A DNA stretch of 64,000 nucleotides from Melastoma dodecandrum (taxonomy: Eukaryota; Streptophyta; Magnoliopsida; Myrtales; Melastomataceae). This document shows, one piece after another, positions 22,195-34,683 of this stretch. The DNA is taken from positions 2,852,001 through 2,916,000 of the forward strand of contig JARUPY010000290.1 in NCBI GenBank assembly GCA_029817715.1, written 5' to 3'. Position numbers and translations under genes: made by a program. Within the stretch, counting starts at the first letter, position 1. The number at the start of each line of letters is the position of its first letter. The notes beneath the pieces were generated by a model. That model was given only the letters and a program-made list of their open reading frames with translations. It made no database searches and had not been told where the DNA came from.

Positions 22195-22600
22195 ATTTTT
22201 TGATAACCATTAAAAAAATTTATTAGAAACGTTTGAAATATTTTCCAAAGCGGAGGCCACAAATCTCCAGGCTCACATATTATTATTAACTCACATGTGT
22301 AAATATGCTATTGGTGTGTTTTTTTTATTAATAATATGTATGTATTTATATATATATCATTCCACATGCGATAAGTGAGTTTAGTCATCTAATTGAACTT
22401 GTTTTTTTGGTTGGTTTTGATTTAAAAAGAGAACCCATGCCATGAATCATTATCTTTCTCATCCCTCTTCCCAGCCATTTCTTTTTACGACATTTGTCAC
22501 AGAATAAATACGTTAATAGATGTTTAAGTAAATTTGCATGATCGAATATAACATTTGTTATTTTGAAAAATAACAATCTGATCGATTAGACTTCAATCTG
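22195..22600. repeat. Dispersed AT-rich repeat linked to the tRNA-Tyr-like sequence
   Basis: Matches 37449-37850 in the same orientation and 53760-54103 inverted, with strings such as CCAAAGCGGAGGCCACAAAT and CATTCCACATGCGATAAGTG in all three. A 63-codon ORF recurs in every copy but shows no known motif and is probably incidental. It travels with the tRNA-Tyr-like sequence as one unit. Confidence 0.85.
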
Positions 22601-23870
22601 CCTCAGGAATTCATTAGAGATTTTTCCAGCATTTGACGATGTCATAGGATGTAGAGCTATGTGTGCAAATATATTGAAACTGACTCGGCTTTCTCTCGTT
22701 TCGGTTGTTCATGTTTGCTCGAACTGTAGTTTGCTACTCGTTGTTCTATTGGCTTGAAAATGAAAGGTTTGTTATCCTCGTGCAAGCAAAGAAAAAGAGA
22801 AATCTAAGTTAACCATCAATCTAAGTCGACCTCTTTAAGGCATGTGGGATGCCAAGATTGTAGAATCCCCCATGAAGATCAACTAAAGGATAGTCACCTG
22901 CTAGAGTGGCTTATCCAGTTCTATCGGAAACTAAATACGTTCCCTCCAGCAAGAGTAACGTCCCATAGTTCAAATATATTGATATAATATTTATACCACG
23001 AATCACTTAATCTAAATATTCCTAGTCATATTATTCAATGTTATTTTCCAATTAAACGATAGTGGGTCATGTCTCTCTGACATTGTATATAAATTTTTTT
23101 ATTCATTTTTTATACATTTTGATTTATACAATTCTATGATTTTTGAAAATTTAATCCTCAATAAGCTAAACTACATTCAAGTTGTATTTATCCAAATTGG
23201 TTAATCAAGCAACCCCCAATCAAAGACCACTTCTTAAAACTTTGGATGGTCCAAATATATCGTCTTCAAAACTATGACATTGGTAACGAACTATGTATTG
23301 GTAGTATAGATAGGAAGTACAATATATGTCTTATTTATGTCGCCATGATAAACTAATCCGATATAAAAAGTATCAATAATATTATCATTCGAATATTAAA
23401 TGATCAATATGTCGAAATAAAAATTCTTCACATAAACGTAGGTTGAGTCGCAAAGGGAATTGTAATGAGCTTCCTTTTGTCTTAGGGTTTGCCATGATAA
23501 TTTCTTGCGATAAAAGTAAGAACATTATGAAAGTACATGTGATGAACATGATGAATTTTATATAACTTTTCTCTTCTCTTAAAATAAAATGAAATCGAGA
23601 ATGTTCATAAAAATAATTGCTTTCATCCTAGTTTTTCTGCCAATTTTATTTGGAAAATTCGAGGTTGAAAACAAAGTGTATATGAATTGACTCACCTTGA
23701 AGTGTACTTTTTAGTTGTCATTCGCATGGTTGTGGATGTCTTCTTATTGGTTAGATTATGACCAAACATGATGATGATGTCTAAACCACGGTTTTAAGGT
23801 GGATGAACTAAGTGTTGCCCTGTTCTTGCCCTCCTTGTCCCCTTTTAATGTGTCTATTTAGATCGTGCTA
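22600..23870 (+). repeat. Left arm of 1.2-kb inverted repeat (with 33010-34275)
   Basis: Reverse-complement match to 33010-34275 over its whole length with moderate divergence. Its outer 200 bp equals the 3' flank of the PRP genes (ATTCATTAGAGATTTTTCCA, then CAGCATTTGACGATGTCATA); the inner end holds CTTGCCCTCCTTGTCCCCTT. Diverged pieces recur near 40440-40680, 47560-47780 and 57100-57200. No coding potential; 9.1 kb separates the arms. Confidence 0.85.
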
Positions 23871-23999
23871 CTCTCTTCTTACATTTGATCATATTTTGTT
23901 TCTTGAGAATCGGCAACGATCATGTTGAGGTCATAATGTTTTGCATATTCAAATTCTCATAAAAAGAGAAAAATGTTTAAAATACTAATTCCGTCCATT

Positions 24000-24660
24000 C
24001 TTAGTGTGCTGAACAATTCAACATTGGTTTTCATTGTTGAAATTTGTGGTAAATATTTAAGAAGCTTAAATGATAAGTTGTGAGGAGACAACCCACCCGC
24101 ACCTAGAGCTTATAAATAGGGGATTTCTCCCATTTATAATAAACATCTCGGAAAGAAATTCGATCTTCCCTCCTCTTGTGTTCAATAACTCTTGGCATTC
24201 ATTGGAAAGCTCGATGGTAGGTTGATTAAAGTTAAGGTCTTGAGTTCGAGAATCCAACATTTGGTATCATAACGGGTAAGTTATCACCAAAGTTCTATCG
24301 GAGTTTTGTCGAGAAAACGGCAACCGAAATTAAGGCACAAGTCATGGATGGCATATGTTTTCAGAATTCGATTTTGGAACGACAGAATTTAACACCGGTA
24401 GAATGATGAAGAGATTAAACAACAAAAATTATCGTAAGTAGAAGACGCGTGTTCTTATCTATTAGTCTGAGACAGACTAATAGAAGCAGTAGAAGACACC
24501 ACCGAAGGTGGATGTCATTACTGTAAGAAAATAACGAGTTAAGACAGTGTTCACCGCTAAGATCATTATTAAGGAGAAGATGTTTAAACGCTTAAGGTAT
24601 GATGTTATGTCGAAGAATTCTCGGGATATAATAGCAACTGAGTTCTTGAAAAAAATGATA
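24000..24660 (+). mobile_element. Truncated Ty1/copia remnant: LTR end, primer site, gag start
   Basis: An LTR-like stretch with a TATAAATAGGGG box at about 24111 ends AATCCAACA at 24259, followed by TTTGGTATCATAACGGG, a one- or two-base variant of the initiator tRNA-Met primer site. Downstream frames give RLNNKNYR and EAVEDTTEG, typical of copia gag N-termini, with several stops. The rest of gag, pol and the 3' LTR are missing. The left LTR boundary is not defined. Confidence 0.65.
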
Positions 24661-26394
24661 CGAATTTTTTTTTTTTTGTGGGTTAAGATTAGAAAGGGGA
24701 AGCCACTTGAAAGAAACAACCCATTTTAATTGTATCATTGGGACTTCGGAACCCGACATGCTGTAGCCCACGAGCCCATTCCTTACCTGATCTGCATTGC
24801 GATCATTTTCTTTATTTTCGTTATGATTATCCAGTAATAACAATAAGCATGAGTAAAAAAACAAAATGTGAGTTAAATAATATGTGAAGCCTGAAAATTT
24901 TATATTACCTCTACATCCTCCTTCAGAAATTGAATAAAAGAAAATATAATTAGTGGTCAAGGTATTTTTTATCCGTAATTATTTAGCTTATATATTTACA
25001 TTCGAATAATTTGCATTAGTGGTCAAAGTTGAATAAAAGAAAACTGAATCGCGGTAATTTTAAAAATTTTCTGCAAAAGAATCAAGTTAATTTTTTATCC
25101 GTAATTATTTATTTAGCTATTTACATATTTATTAATTAATAATCTTAAGGGATATTTCTAGCACTATTGTATATATTGACAAATTTGTTTTGATTTCTTT
25201 CTATATTAAATGTTCTAAATTTTGGCTTTATTTTTACCAAAGATTTTGTTTAATATTTTATTATGTTTGTTTATTTAAAAAAAACTATATTTTGATTTGA
25301 ATCAATTTTAGGTGAGAAAAGAAAGGTAATTTGACAATAAACATAAGAAAAAAAATGGTAATTTTTTATTAAATAAAAGAATATATTTTAATTATGTTTA
25401 TTTAATTATTAGTTTAAGTGGACCAATCAAAATAATTGAGGAGTAATTAATGCTCAAACCCTAATAAAAAATACCTTGCACGTGCTACCCATTCCGGGCT
25501 AATGAGTTATAGTGAATTGTAAGTCATGAAAAGTCAAAGTTAAGTATTTCCCCTGACAGCTAAATGGGTGGAATCTATTATTGCCTTGTTCGCTTCTGTT
25601 TCATTTATGCTGCAAATTAATATATTTTCATTGCCACTGGCACAAATCAATAACAATAATTATTATTATTTCATTGACTTTACTGTAAAGGTAAGTAAAA
25701 GCATTGAGGCCCATACTTGTACGAACGACATATTATTAGGTTTTAGGGTGTTGAATTCGTCCACTAGGGTAGCATACACAGTACTTCAAAAACACCAAAC
25801 AAGTAAAATGAGGCTGGGCAAATCAATCCCATCACTATTCATTTCCGTATCTGTGATCTGCGATCTGCGTCCTTGCCTCTCTAGTTATAAAATTACATAA
25901 AAAAAAAAAGTCTGATATGATTAATTCACATCCAGCTGTTCTCATGTCCACCTCCTCACCGCTTTCAAAAATCACGACGCGGTTGGCTGGCGACATTCTT
26001 TGTTCATGACCAAGCCCATTTAATTGGGCAGGAGCCCGTGTTCGTTCAACCAATACAAGGTCGGGCGCTGATGGTTTGTCTAATCTTCCTCTCTCATTTT
26101 CACACTCCTCATTCTTCTTCTTCTTCAGTCTCTTCTCGGGTCTGGGTTTGGGCCTCGATGTTTACTCACGCAAGGAGATGGGTTTGGGCCTCATTTTTAT
26201 TCGGATTTGTTTTATTGGGTAGAGAAATCTTGTCCTTTTCTCATTCCCAATCTTCAGCCCCCATGAAAGGAGCGTACTTTCCACAAGTTCTGACAACAGA
26301 TAAAGGTTGGGTGGGGTCAAAGTGAGATGAATAAAGATTTGTTTTATTTGGATATCTTTATTGTTTTGTCATGGAATCACTTTCTTTTTTATGT
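24661..26394. other. AT-rich intergenic DNA
   Basis: Long A/T runs and no recognised motif on either strand. A short piece at 25580-25660 resembles 60025-60060 (CTTCTGTTTCATTT, GCTGCA). Confidence 0.5.
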
Positions 26395-27890
26395 TTATGC
26401 ATATTTGCGTATCTTTCATTTTTGTGAGAAAAACAATTAATAAAAAAACATAATAAAATAGTGGCAAATCAAATAGCTATTACAATATATTTATTTACCA
26501 TTGTTGAAAATTTGATTCTCGTCCAATGGGACTAGCTTATTCCCACAAATGCATTGTTAATTAGTTTTGTCAAATCGCTCATTGTTATTTCATAAAAAAT
26601 TTGGAAGCCAAGATGATATTTAGTTTTAGAAAATCCAACAATAAAATAAAATATTATTTCGTTCGAGGTTACACGTTGTAAATTTATCAATTTTTATGAT
26701 TTTAACCATAACTTTCAAGGATTTTATATCAAATAAAATTTCATATTATAATGTCAAAGATTTGATATTTGTTTGTGAGAAGATAGGTAGAAAGCAGTAT
26801 AGTGGTTTTACGTTTGTATTATTATTACTTTTTATTTGTATCTCATCCTCATTTATCCCAAATTTTTCTAAATTTTGAATTTTTTAGTAATACGAAGGAG
26901 AGAAGATCGAACATTTTAATACAATGATTTTTTTTTTTAATTATAGCCGAGAGAAGATTAAACAACAAAATTTAGTTTTGGCAAATCATCGCCCATCCAA
27001 GTGATGAGATGAATTACCATTGTTGCTTGAAACACAGAATATAAAGTACATTGATTAATATATATATTCGTTTCAGTGAAAGGATGCCTATTTATACTAA
27101 AATAAATTAACAGTATCATTAGGGCATTGTGAAATATATCCTAAAAAACAAACGTAGGTGGAAGTTGTGGGTCGTAAAAAACTACTCTTCGAAGTGATCC
27201 TGGGTCTTCTCAATTTGATAGGGACAATATGATATCCTTCACTTGATTTATTGATAACCTCACTGATATGGGAAAATTTTTTCTTCCATTCATGTCTATT
27301 CGACTAATATTGGAGAATCGAATTCTTTTTCTCTTTCTAATTAGCGCTGTCTTTACTTTATATTCATAATATGTTTTATTTTAATTTATAGTCGATTACT
27401 TGTTTAACATTAGTCGACAATCGAGAACTCAAAATTTTTTTATCTCTAATAAAACATGGTAGCCAATATATATGGAACCTAAAATTCTTGTGTAAACAAT
27501 TTTGCAAGAGCTGGGTAGGGCAATGTCGACTATACAATTAGAAAGAGTAAGCCATTTAAAAGAAACAAGCCCGCTTTAGTTATATTTTTTTATGATTATC
27601 TGAATAATGGACATGAGGCAGGACATAATTCTATCTCCGTCTCTAATGATTAAAAAACAAAACAAAGCCAGGTGGGAAAACCACAACAATAAGAAAGGCT
27701 TTCTTAGCAATTTTTGTAATAATAATTTTCCAGTTTCCAACCAATTTTATTAAATTTTGACATTTCAATACAACCCAAATGACGCGTTGAAGTTTGTTTT
27801 AACTGAATTTTTTAGTGTACAACAATTTTTTATGGTAGGTGTCATTTTCCGTAAAATATTTCAAACGTGGAAATAGGTCTAGAAAAAAGT
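26395..27890 (+). repeat. Dispersed block, second copy at 56405-58515
   Basis: Collinear same-strand match to 56405-58515: both contain TTGATTCTCGTCCAATGGGA, TTCGTTTCAGTGAAAGGATG and ATGACGCGTTGAAGTTTGTT. This copy keeps about 210 bp (27270-27480) missing from the other and lacks about 770 bp present there. It ends at GAAAAAAGTCAA, where the Agenet coding sequence begins. Non-coding. Confidence 0.88.
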
Positions 27891-30800
27891 CAAACCATCC
27901 CCACGCCGTGAATAAGCGCTACGTCCACCTCGTCAAGGGATCGAAGGTAGAGGCGACCAGCAAGGCCGAGGGTTTCATAGACTCTTGGTTCGCGGCTGAA
28001 GGATCCGATCCTCGTCTGTTTAAGATTGATGACATCGAATTTCATAAATTCGGTGAACAACCTAAGGATCTACCTATTCAGAGTGGATTAGAACCGATGC
28101 TGTGTATAGGGATAAAAATTATACCTTTTCTTACCTACGGATTTGGTTGATAATTCTTCTCTCCGAATCGACGACGAACCCGATCTAGTTTTCAAAACGA
28201 AAACCTCCAAAGGTATCCACCAAGAACTCGAAAAGATGCCCGAGCGCTTTAGCTAGGAAGCACGCGAGATGAAACCGCTTCATCTAGATCAAAAATCTCC
28301 GGAACAAACCGTTGTTCCGAAGGATATCAATTTTGGTCTCCCAATCAAGGTAAGAAATCTAAAATCGTTATCCAATCCTAATGCAAGAGACGATCACATA
28401 TAGGAAAGTCTTAGGGTTGATTTTTATTTTACTATTATTTTAAATATAATTTATATCATATATAAATTATATTATAATAATAGATTACGACCAAAATATC
28501 TAGGATTAATTTATGTTATCTCATAACATAAACTGCTCGTCTATAATTAATTATAACTTTTATCATTAATTCAGACATATGATCACAACTATATGTGACA
28601 CGGTAAAACATTCTTTCCGTACCTGTTCTTATGCGGTGTGACCCTGTGGGATCCCGTCACTTGGGTTATAGAATTAACCAATTTAATTCTAAAATCAAGT
28701 TTATGCCTAGCCAACATATATTGATCCCCAAACGACGCAGACAAAATACGCCGGGCAAATTGTGATCCTCAAACAACATAAACTGTTTGTGTCAATTCCT
28801 TGTCACATGATGTCCATATAATCACAAGATAAGAATGCGACATCCTCATCGAATTATATATTCTCGATTTCCTGAATATCGATCTCTTATGATTAACCAT
28901 TAATCATTGTGTACATGTGATCTCTATTCATCGATGGCCCGTAGACATCATCACTCATCATTCGAGGGACAAAGGTTTCTTGATGCGAACACTCTCCACA
29001 TATGCTCCATGTATAATGTAGCAAACACCTTTATTAATCCCAATCTAGAGATTTTTGATGGTACCAACAAAATACATTTTACATATTGAAGAGAACCATC
29101 TCAACCATAAAATTCTAGACACACGAAATACCAATAACACAATGTAATCTTAGTATTTCATATCGGGTCATTCCAGTCACCTAAACTCATTTAGATACTT
29201 GTGTGATTAGATTGATAACTCCTTATCACATGACCTGTAAAACATGGTCATAATCTAATCCACACACTAATCTTATTTGATAATTAGTGTCCCATTCTAA
29301 TTATCAAGATCAGGGATTTTAGAGAAATCATAATAAAGATAATGGAGTTTTACAACTCAGGTCATCAACCTTCGTGATCCATATATCATGATAACTCAAG
29401 GAACAAAATAATAAAATCATCATTTATTATAAAAATAAACATAAAACTGATTGGCTGTCGAACATAATGCTAACAGCGGCCACGGTCATCAAGCCCCCGG
29501 AAATGCCCAACTCCAAGTTACGGGCCAAGCGTATGGCCATCGTCGAGTACTCTGACCTCCTCAACGAGGACTCCTCGCTTCTGCTGAGGGAGCCGGTTGA
29601 AGCGACGATGCTGAGGCCAGTCCCTCGGGTGGATTTGAGGTTGGGGATGTGGTCGATGCGTTCCACTTGGATGGATGGTGGACGGGGAAGGTTGGACGGG
29701 TTGTTAGGGAGGAAGGAGAAAGAGGAGCCGAGGTACGTGGTGAAGTTCGCCGTTCCTGAGCACGAGATCGAGTTCGGGAAGGACCGCATGAGGTTGCATT
29801 TGGACTGGAATGACGGAAAGTGGTTCTGTTCCCGGAACGGCAAGGCTGAGGTGTTTGTGTTTCGTCCCGTTTTGATTCCTGGTTTCTGGAGTGCATTTCC
29901 TCGTCATTTGGAGCGATTGCTCGGGTCGCTTGGCAGCAGTGGTTAACGGGATTTATTAGGACCAAAAACAGCTAAGTTCCTAAAAAGACTAAATTAGGGC
30001 ATCCAGTTTAGGGTGGGAGTGTGGGGGGTGTGCCACCAGAAATCGGGCTTGAAGCTCTCGCCTTACCAACGAGCCCACAGCTGATGGCTGTTGGTCACGA
30101 CTACTACAAAAAAACTAAAATGAAGATGAATATTTCACATGGGGGAGTGTGCATCTGTATGTTGGGTGTTCTTCCGTCGTGCGACCCCGCGGGTTAGTGC
30201 GGTCACTTCGAACATCGCAATCGTACACAACTATCACTGCCGACCTCTCACCCATGGCACTCGATATCCCAACCGGGAGGTAAGGGAAGGACAGAACGAA
30301 TTTCATTCCTTTCTGCCAACTCTTTAACCATGGTTTATGGTTTCACCACGTTGTCTGGGCCAAGAGCCATAGTTAGTTGCTGGGTTTAAGACGTGTGATT
30401 GAATCTCCTGTTTCCGCCATGGCGTGTTGGGTCTAGTTGCATGCGACTGGCCAGTGAGTCCGGAAATGCATAATCTTTGTGCTCGTTGAGAAAATATTAT
30501 TTTCAATGTGATATCAGGAGCTAGTAAATCCAGGAAGATGGTCGTGCAACTGTTCCCATCAATGACGGCTGTAATAATCCAAAAGAACACGTGCCAGCTT
30601 CCACTACATCAGATGAGGACTCGACCCATTTTGCTGCAATGGCGAGCCCTCCTTTATCATCTAGCTGGCATCAATGGATCATGGATGCGAAACGTCCTGC
30701 CAAGAAACCGAAAAGAACGGCAGAAGAACCATTAGTTCATGCTAGAAGTAAAACAGCAGAATTAAGCAGTCCCTTGAGAAAGGGAGACCATGTGAGTAAG

Positions 30801-32825
30801 ATCTACTTGAAGATAGAATGGATGTATTTTCTTTCAAACATCGAGATGTTGCGAGTTCTTCGAAATTGTTGATTGCTGCAGTTTCGTAGGAACTAACATT
30901 GTTGCTTGTCTTTTACAGATAAGGTCTTCGATGCATCCTTTTCTTGGATCCCGATTCGATTTTTATGTTTCTGTTTATTGTGTAGGGCAACGAGTCTGGT
31001 CATCCGATAACAAGTGCTTGTCCTGGAAAGCATGATATTCGAGCTAAGAGGACTGAAAGAAGAGCAGGGCGTAATAAGGGCGTCCTGGATGCTTTAACTG
31101 ATGGTACTTGTTTGTCATTCAGTTCTAATGGAATTGCTGTTGTCACCAGAACTGATGGAAGGATGTGATTGTGGTTTCAGATGACGTGTCAAAAGACGAT
31201 GATGTGCATAATGATCTATCCTTGGAACAACAATTACAAATGGTGGTTCTATCTGAATCGACTCTTGCAAAACGGGGTATACATTATCATTCTCTTGTTT
31301 GCCTGTGAGAGGTCCTCTCATCTGTAGATCCTCACCATTCCTATGCCGTGACAATCCACTCTTATTGGAGGAGCCTTTCTCCTTCAGTGAATATGAGTTA
31401 TCAACATGCTGTGTTAGCCTTTTTCTTTTCATTTAATTTGTAAGCCACGTCAGAGCTTTCAAAAGCTATACATGGTAATACCTGCATTAGCATGGTTTTC
31501 TTCAGCAGCCCCTTTCTGTCGCTTTAGCTTCGTTGAAGTAATAATTTGTTCATAAAGTAACTAAATGTCTCCAGTGTCCGGTCCAGCGATTCTATTTCTG
31601 AGTGTTGTAACTGGGAATACAATATTAATTTGATAATTGAAGGTGCCTGTACAATAATTGAGTGCCTTAGAGTTTCCTTGTTGATAATTGACCATTTATG
31701 CCTGTAATTTTGGGAATACAATATTAGTTTGAGCCTTAGTTTCATCGTATCGTCATTTGCACTCTATTGAAGGTGCTTTTCCCAACGAAATCAATCAGGC
31801 GTTCTCTTATCGATATCATTTAGCCTTAGTTTCTTAGAGAAATTCGAATCTTCTAGGACTTCCTTGAGATTTACACGTCGTCTGTCTTTGCTATCATAGT
31901 TGCTGAAGGAATGATCTTTGATGTCTGTTGGTGGGCTTTGCTACCAAGGTGCCGCAGTGGTGAAATTCAAAGATATAAGCAAACAGAATGAACAAACTTT
32001 GAAGTTGGCTCCAAATGTCTTGCTCTGATTCTTGCACCTGATCATGTTGGTGTGACTGACTGCCCATGCCTAATGATTTTCAAATTCACTATCTAAAACT
32101 TAGTAATGATGATCTAATTGTCCATCTGATTCCAATTTTTCTTATGCAGGGCAACATGATCTTGTGAAAAATGAAAAGACCAGCCCGGAGTTTGAAGGAA
32201 CTATGGTCGTTCTAAACAAGCAACAGCAAACTGCAACAAATGATATATCCGTGATGGGGCTGTCTTTGCCGTTCCAACGAACCGTGCCTATATGGGAAAC
32301 TGTGGAGCCACTGGAGATATTTCGGAAGTTTCCCCAACAAACCCACTTCCTTTAGTGAACGCAAAAGAGAGATTGCGTGAAGGGTTGGCCATTGCTAAGA
32401 TGGTAACATTTGCCAGCACTGCAGATAGCGCCATCAACTTGTCAATTGACGATGACACGAGCACCTTTGTGGATTGTTTAGAAGCCCTCGAAACACTGGA
32501 GTCATACGGGTTCGAAGCCGAAACCCTGAAGTGCCGCCTTAATAGGATCATTCGGCTGAAGGAGATACAGCGGAAGGTGGACGAGGAGAAGAACGAGCAG
32601 AAAGGCAAGGTATCGGAGCTCAAGCACGAGATTGTCGAGGTGAAAGAAGAAATTCACAAGTCTTCGAGTAAGATCAAATTATATCAAGCCAAGCTCAAGC
32701 TTGCATTGCTGAAGGAGGAGGAAAAGAGCCTCGAGGTTTTGGCCTTGGAGACTAGACTGGACGTGCTGGACCTGGCGATTCGACACACCCCGTCCGAATT
32801 CGAGGTCTCGGAGGGCGGTCTGTGA
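27891..32825 (+). pseudogene. Agenet / DUF724 protein copy 1, broken
   Basis: Plant Agenet (Tudor-like) proteins with a C-terminal DUF724 domain are nuclear and may bind histones. Pieces: 27891-27996 (KRYVHLVKGSKVEATSKAEG, FIDSWFAA); 29476-29946 (KPPEMPNSK, IVEYSDLL, VKFAVPEHEIEFGKDRM); about 30507-30795 (SSSWHQWIMDAKRPAKKPKR); about 30985-31103; 32148-32825 (DUF724: LPFQRTVPIWETVEP, EGLAIAKMVTF, long Lys/Glu helix, end SEGGL TGA). Breaks: the start codon and promoter are lost at 27891; a 1.48-kb solo LTR splits exon 1; a 16-bp loss (relative to the copy at 62.6 kb) near 29625 shifts frame, and a second shift follows the WWTGK motif; another shift lies near 32350 between THFL and PLVNAK. Family assignment firm, function lost. 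Confidence 0.88.
27997..29475. mobile_element. Solo LTR (1479 bp) in the Agenet exon
   Basis: The segment begins TGAAGGATCC and ends ATGCTAACA, and is flanked on both sides by GCGGC (27992-27996 and 29476-29480). The copy at 62.7 kb is uninterrupted here (TTCGCTGCCACGG), which proves an insertion. It contains no protein domain, primer site or second LTR, as expected for a solo LTR, probably of copia type from its length and composition. Confidence 0.85.
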
Positions 32826-33009
32826 GCACGTGCACCCCTCTTTTGGTGTATCTTTAGAAGATAGTGGTATACAGTACACCTTCGACCTCGATATACGAGC
32901 CAGAATAAACAACTGCATTGCTGATGATAGCTCTCCTTAGGCCAATCCTCATATTATAACATTAAAAAATTGACGTTATTGTGTTGGAGGTTGGGGACAG
33001 TTTCGTAAT

Positions 33010-34275
33010 CCTAGTAGTTAAAAGGGGACAAGGAGGGCAAGAACAGGGCAACACTTAGTTCATCCCCTTAAAACCGTGGTTTAGACATCGTCATGTTTGG
33101 TCATAATCTAACCAACAAGAAGACATCGACAACCATGTGAATGACAACTAAGAAGGACACTTCAAGGTGAGTAGGTGAGTCAATTCATATGCACTTTGTT
33201 TCCAACCTCGAATTTTCCAAATAAAATTGGCAGAAAAACCAGGATGAAAGCAATTATTTTTATGAACATTCTCGATTTCATTTTATTTTAAGAGAAGAGA
33301 AAAGTTATATAAAATTCATCATGTTCATCACATGTACTTTCATAATGTTCTTACTTTTATCGCAAGAAATTATCACGGCAAACCCTAAGACAAAAGAAAG
33401 CTCATTATAATTCCCTTTGCGACTCCATCTATGTTTATGCGAAGAATTTTTATTCCGATATATTGATCATTTAGTATTCGAATGATAATATTATTGATAC
33501 TTTTCGGATTAGTTTATCATGGCGACATATATAAGACATATATTGTACTTCCTCTCTATCATACAAATATATTGTTCGTTACCAATATCATAGTTTGAAG
33601 ACGATACATTTGGACCATCCTAAGTTTTAAGAAGTGATCTTTGATTGGGGGTTGCTTGATTAACCAATTTGGATAAATACAACTCGAATGTAGTTTAGCT
33701 TATTGAGGATTAAATTTTCAAAAATCATAGAATTGTATAAATAAAAATGTATTTAAAATGAATCATAAAAATTTATATACAATGTCAAAGATACATGATC
33801 CACTATCGTTTAATTGGCGAATAACATTGAATAATATGACTAGGAATATTTTGATTAAGTGATTCGTGGTATAAATATTAAATCAATATTTTTGAACTAT
33901 GGGACGTTACTCTTGCTAGAGGGAACGTATTTAGTTTTCCGATAGAACTGGATAAGCAACTCTAGCAATTGACTATCCCTTTAGTTGATCTTCATGGGGG
34001 ATTCTACAATCTTGGCATCCCACACGCCTTAAAGGGGTCGACTTAGATTGACGGTTAGCTTATTTTTCTCTTTTTCTTTCTTTGCACAAAGAAAACAAAC
34101 CTTTCATTTTTCAGGCCAAGAGAACAGTGAGCAACAAACTATAGTTCGATTAAACATGAGCAACCAAAACGAGATAAAGCCAAGTCTGTTTCAATATTTG
34201 TACATCCAGCTCTATATCCTATGACATCGTCAAAGGCTGGAAAAATCTCTAATGAATTCCTGAGGCAGATTGAAG
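33010..34275 (-). repeat. Right arm of 1.2-kb inverted repeat
   Basis: Inverted counterpart of 22600-23870. Its outer end runs directly into the 3' flank of the PRP gene at 34291, so here the PRP flank has its gene, whereas the left arm has the flank without a gene. No coding sequence. Confidence 0.85.
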
Positions 34276-34290
34276 GACACTCACGGGAGT

Positions 34291-34683
34291 CTAATCATCC
34301 CGGTTCACGATCACGTTCATCTGAACGTTTGTGGCGGCTAGTCGCTCCGCTGCTGCACGGTCCGCTGCTGCGCGCTCCTCTGCTTCCTTCTTCTTCTTCC
34401 AAAGCCACCATATAATACACAAAGTTATTATTAATGCAATAGATATCAGTGGGCCTAACCATGGCCAGGGTGATGGCGATGATGGGGGCAGTGAGAAGGG
34501 CAACGGAGGGACCGGTGGAAGTTGGAAAGGTGTTGGCGGCAAAGGGGATGAAGGCGGCGACAACAAGGTGGGAGGCGGCGGCGGCAGGGTGGGAGGCGGA
34601 GGCGAAAAATCTGGCGTAGTCCACTCCGGCGGGGGAGGAGGCGGAGAGATCGCCGAAGCCAGTGATACAAACATGAACACCAT
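34291..34683 (-). CDS. Proline-rich single-pass membrane protein (PRP), apparently intact
   Basis: 130 residues from ATG at 34683: short hydrophobic leader (MVFMFVSLASAIS); Pro-rich ectodomain of about 65 residues with PPPPPPEWTTPDF and repeated PPPTLLSPP/PPVPPLP; one membrane helix (WLGPLISIALIITLCIIWWL); then a basic stop-transfer and charged helix (KKKKEAEERAAADR) and tail VNRDD. The layout suggests a type I membrane protein with a wall-facing extensin-like arm. No known family recognised beyond that. The sequence just before the ATG (TTTTTGGTTGATTGTAG) looks like a splice acceptor, so an upstream exon is possible. Five broken relatives lie in the 49-56 kb array; only this copy keeps the frame through the membrane helix. 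A second frame is also open across it (see findings). Confidence 0.65.
   Translation of the reverse strand: MVFMFVSLASAISPPPPPPEWTTPDFSPPPPTLPPPPPTLLSPPSSPLPPTPFQLPPVPPLPFSLPPSSPSPWPWLGPLISIALIITLCIIWWLWKKKKEAEERAAADRAAAERLAATNVQMNVIVNRDD

Noticed and set aside
30040..30090. tRNA-like look of GGGCTTGAAGCTCTCGCCTT and nearby bases
   Set aside because: On the minus strand a D-arm-like GTTGGTAAGGC is present but no T arm or acceptor stem can be paired.
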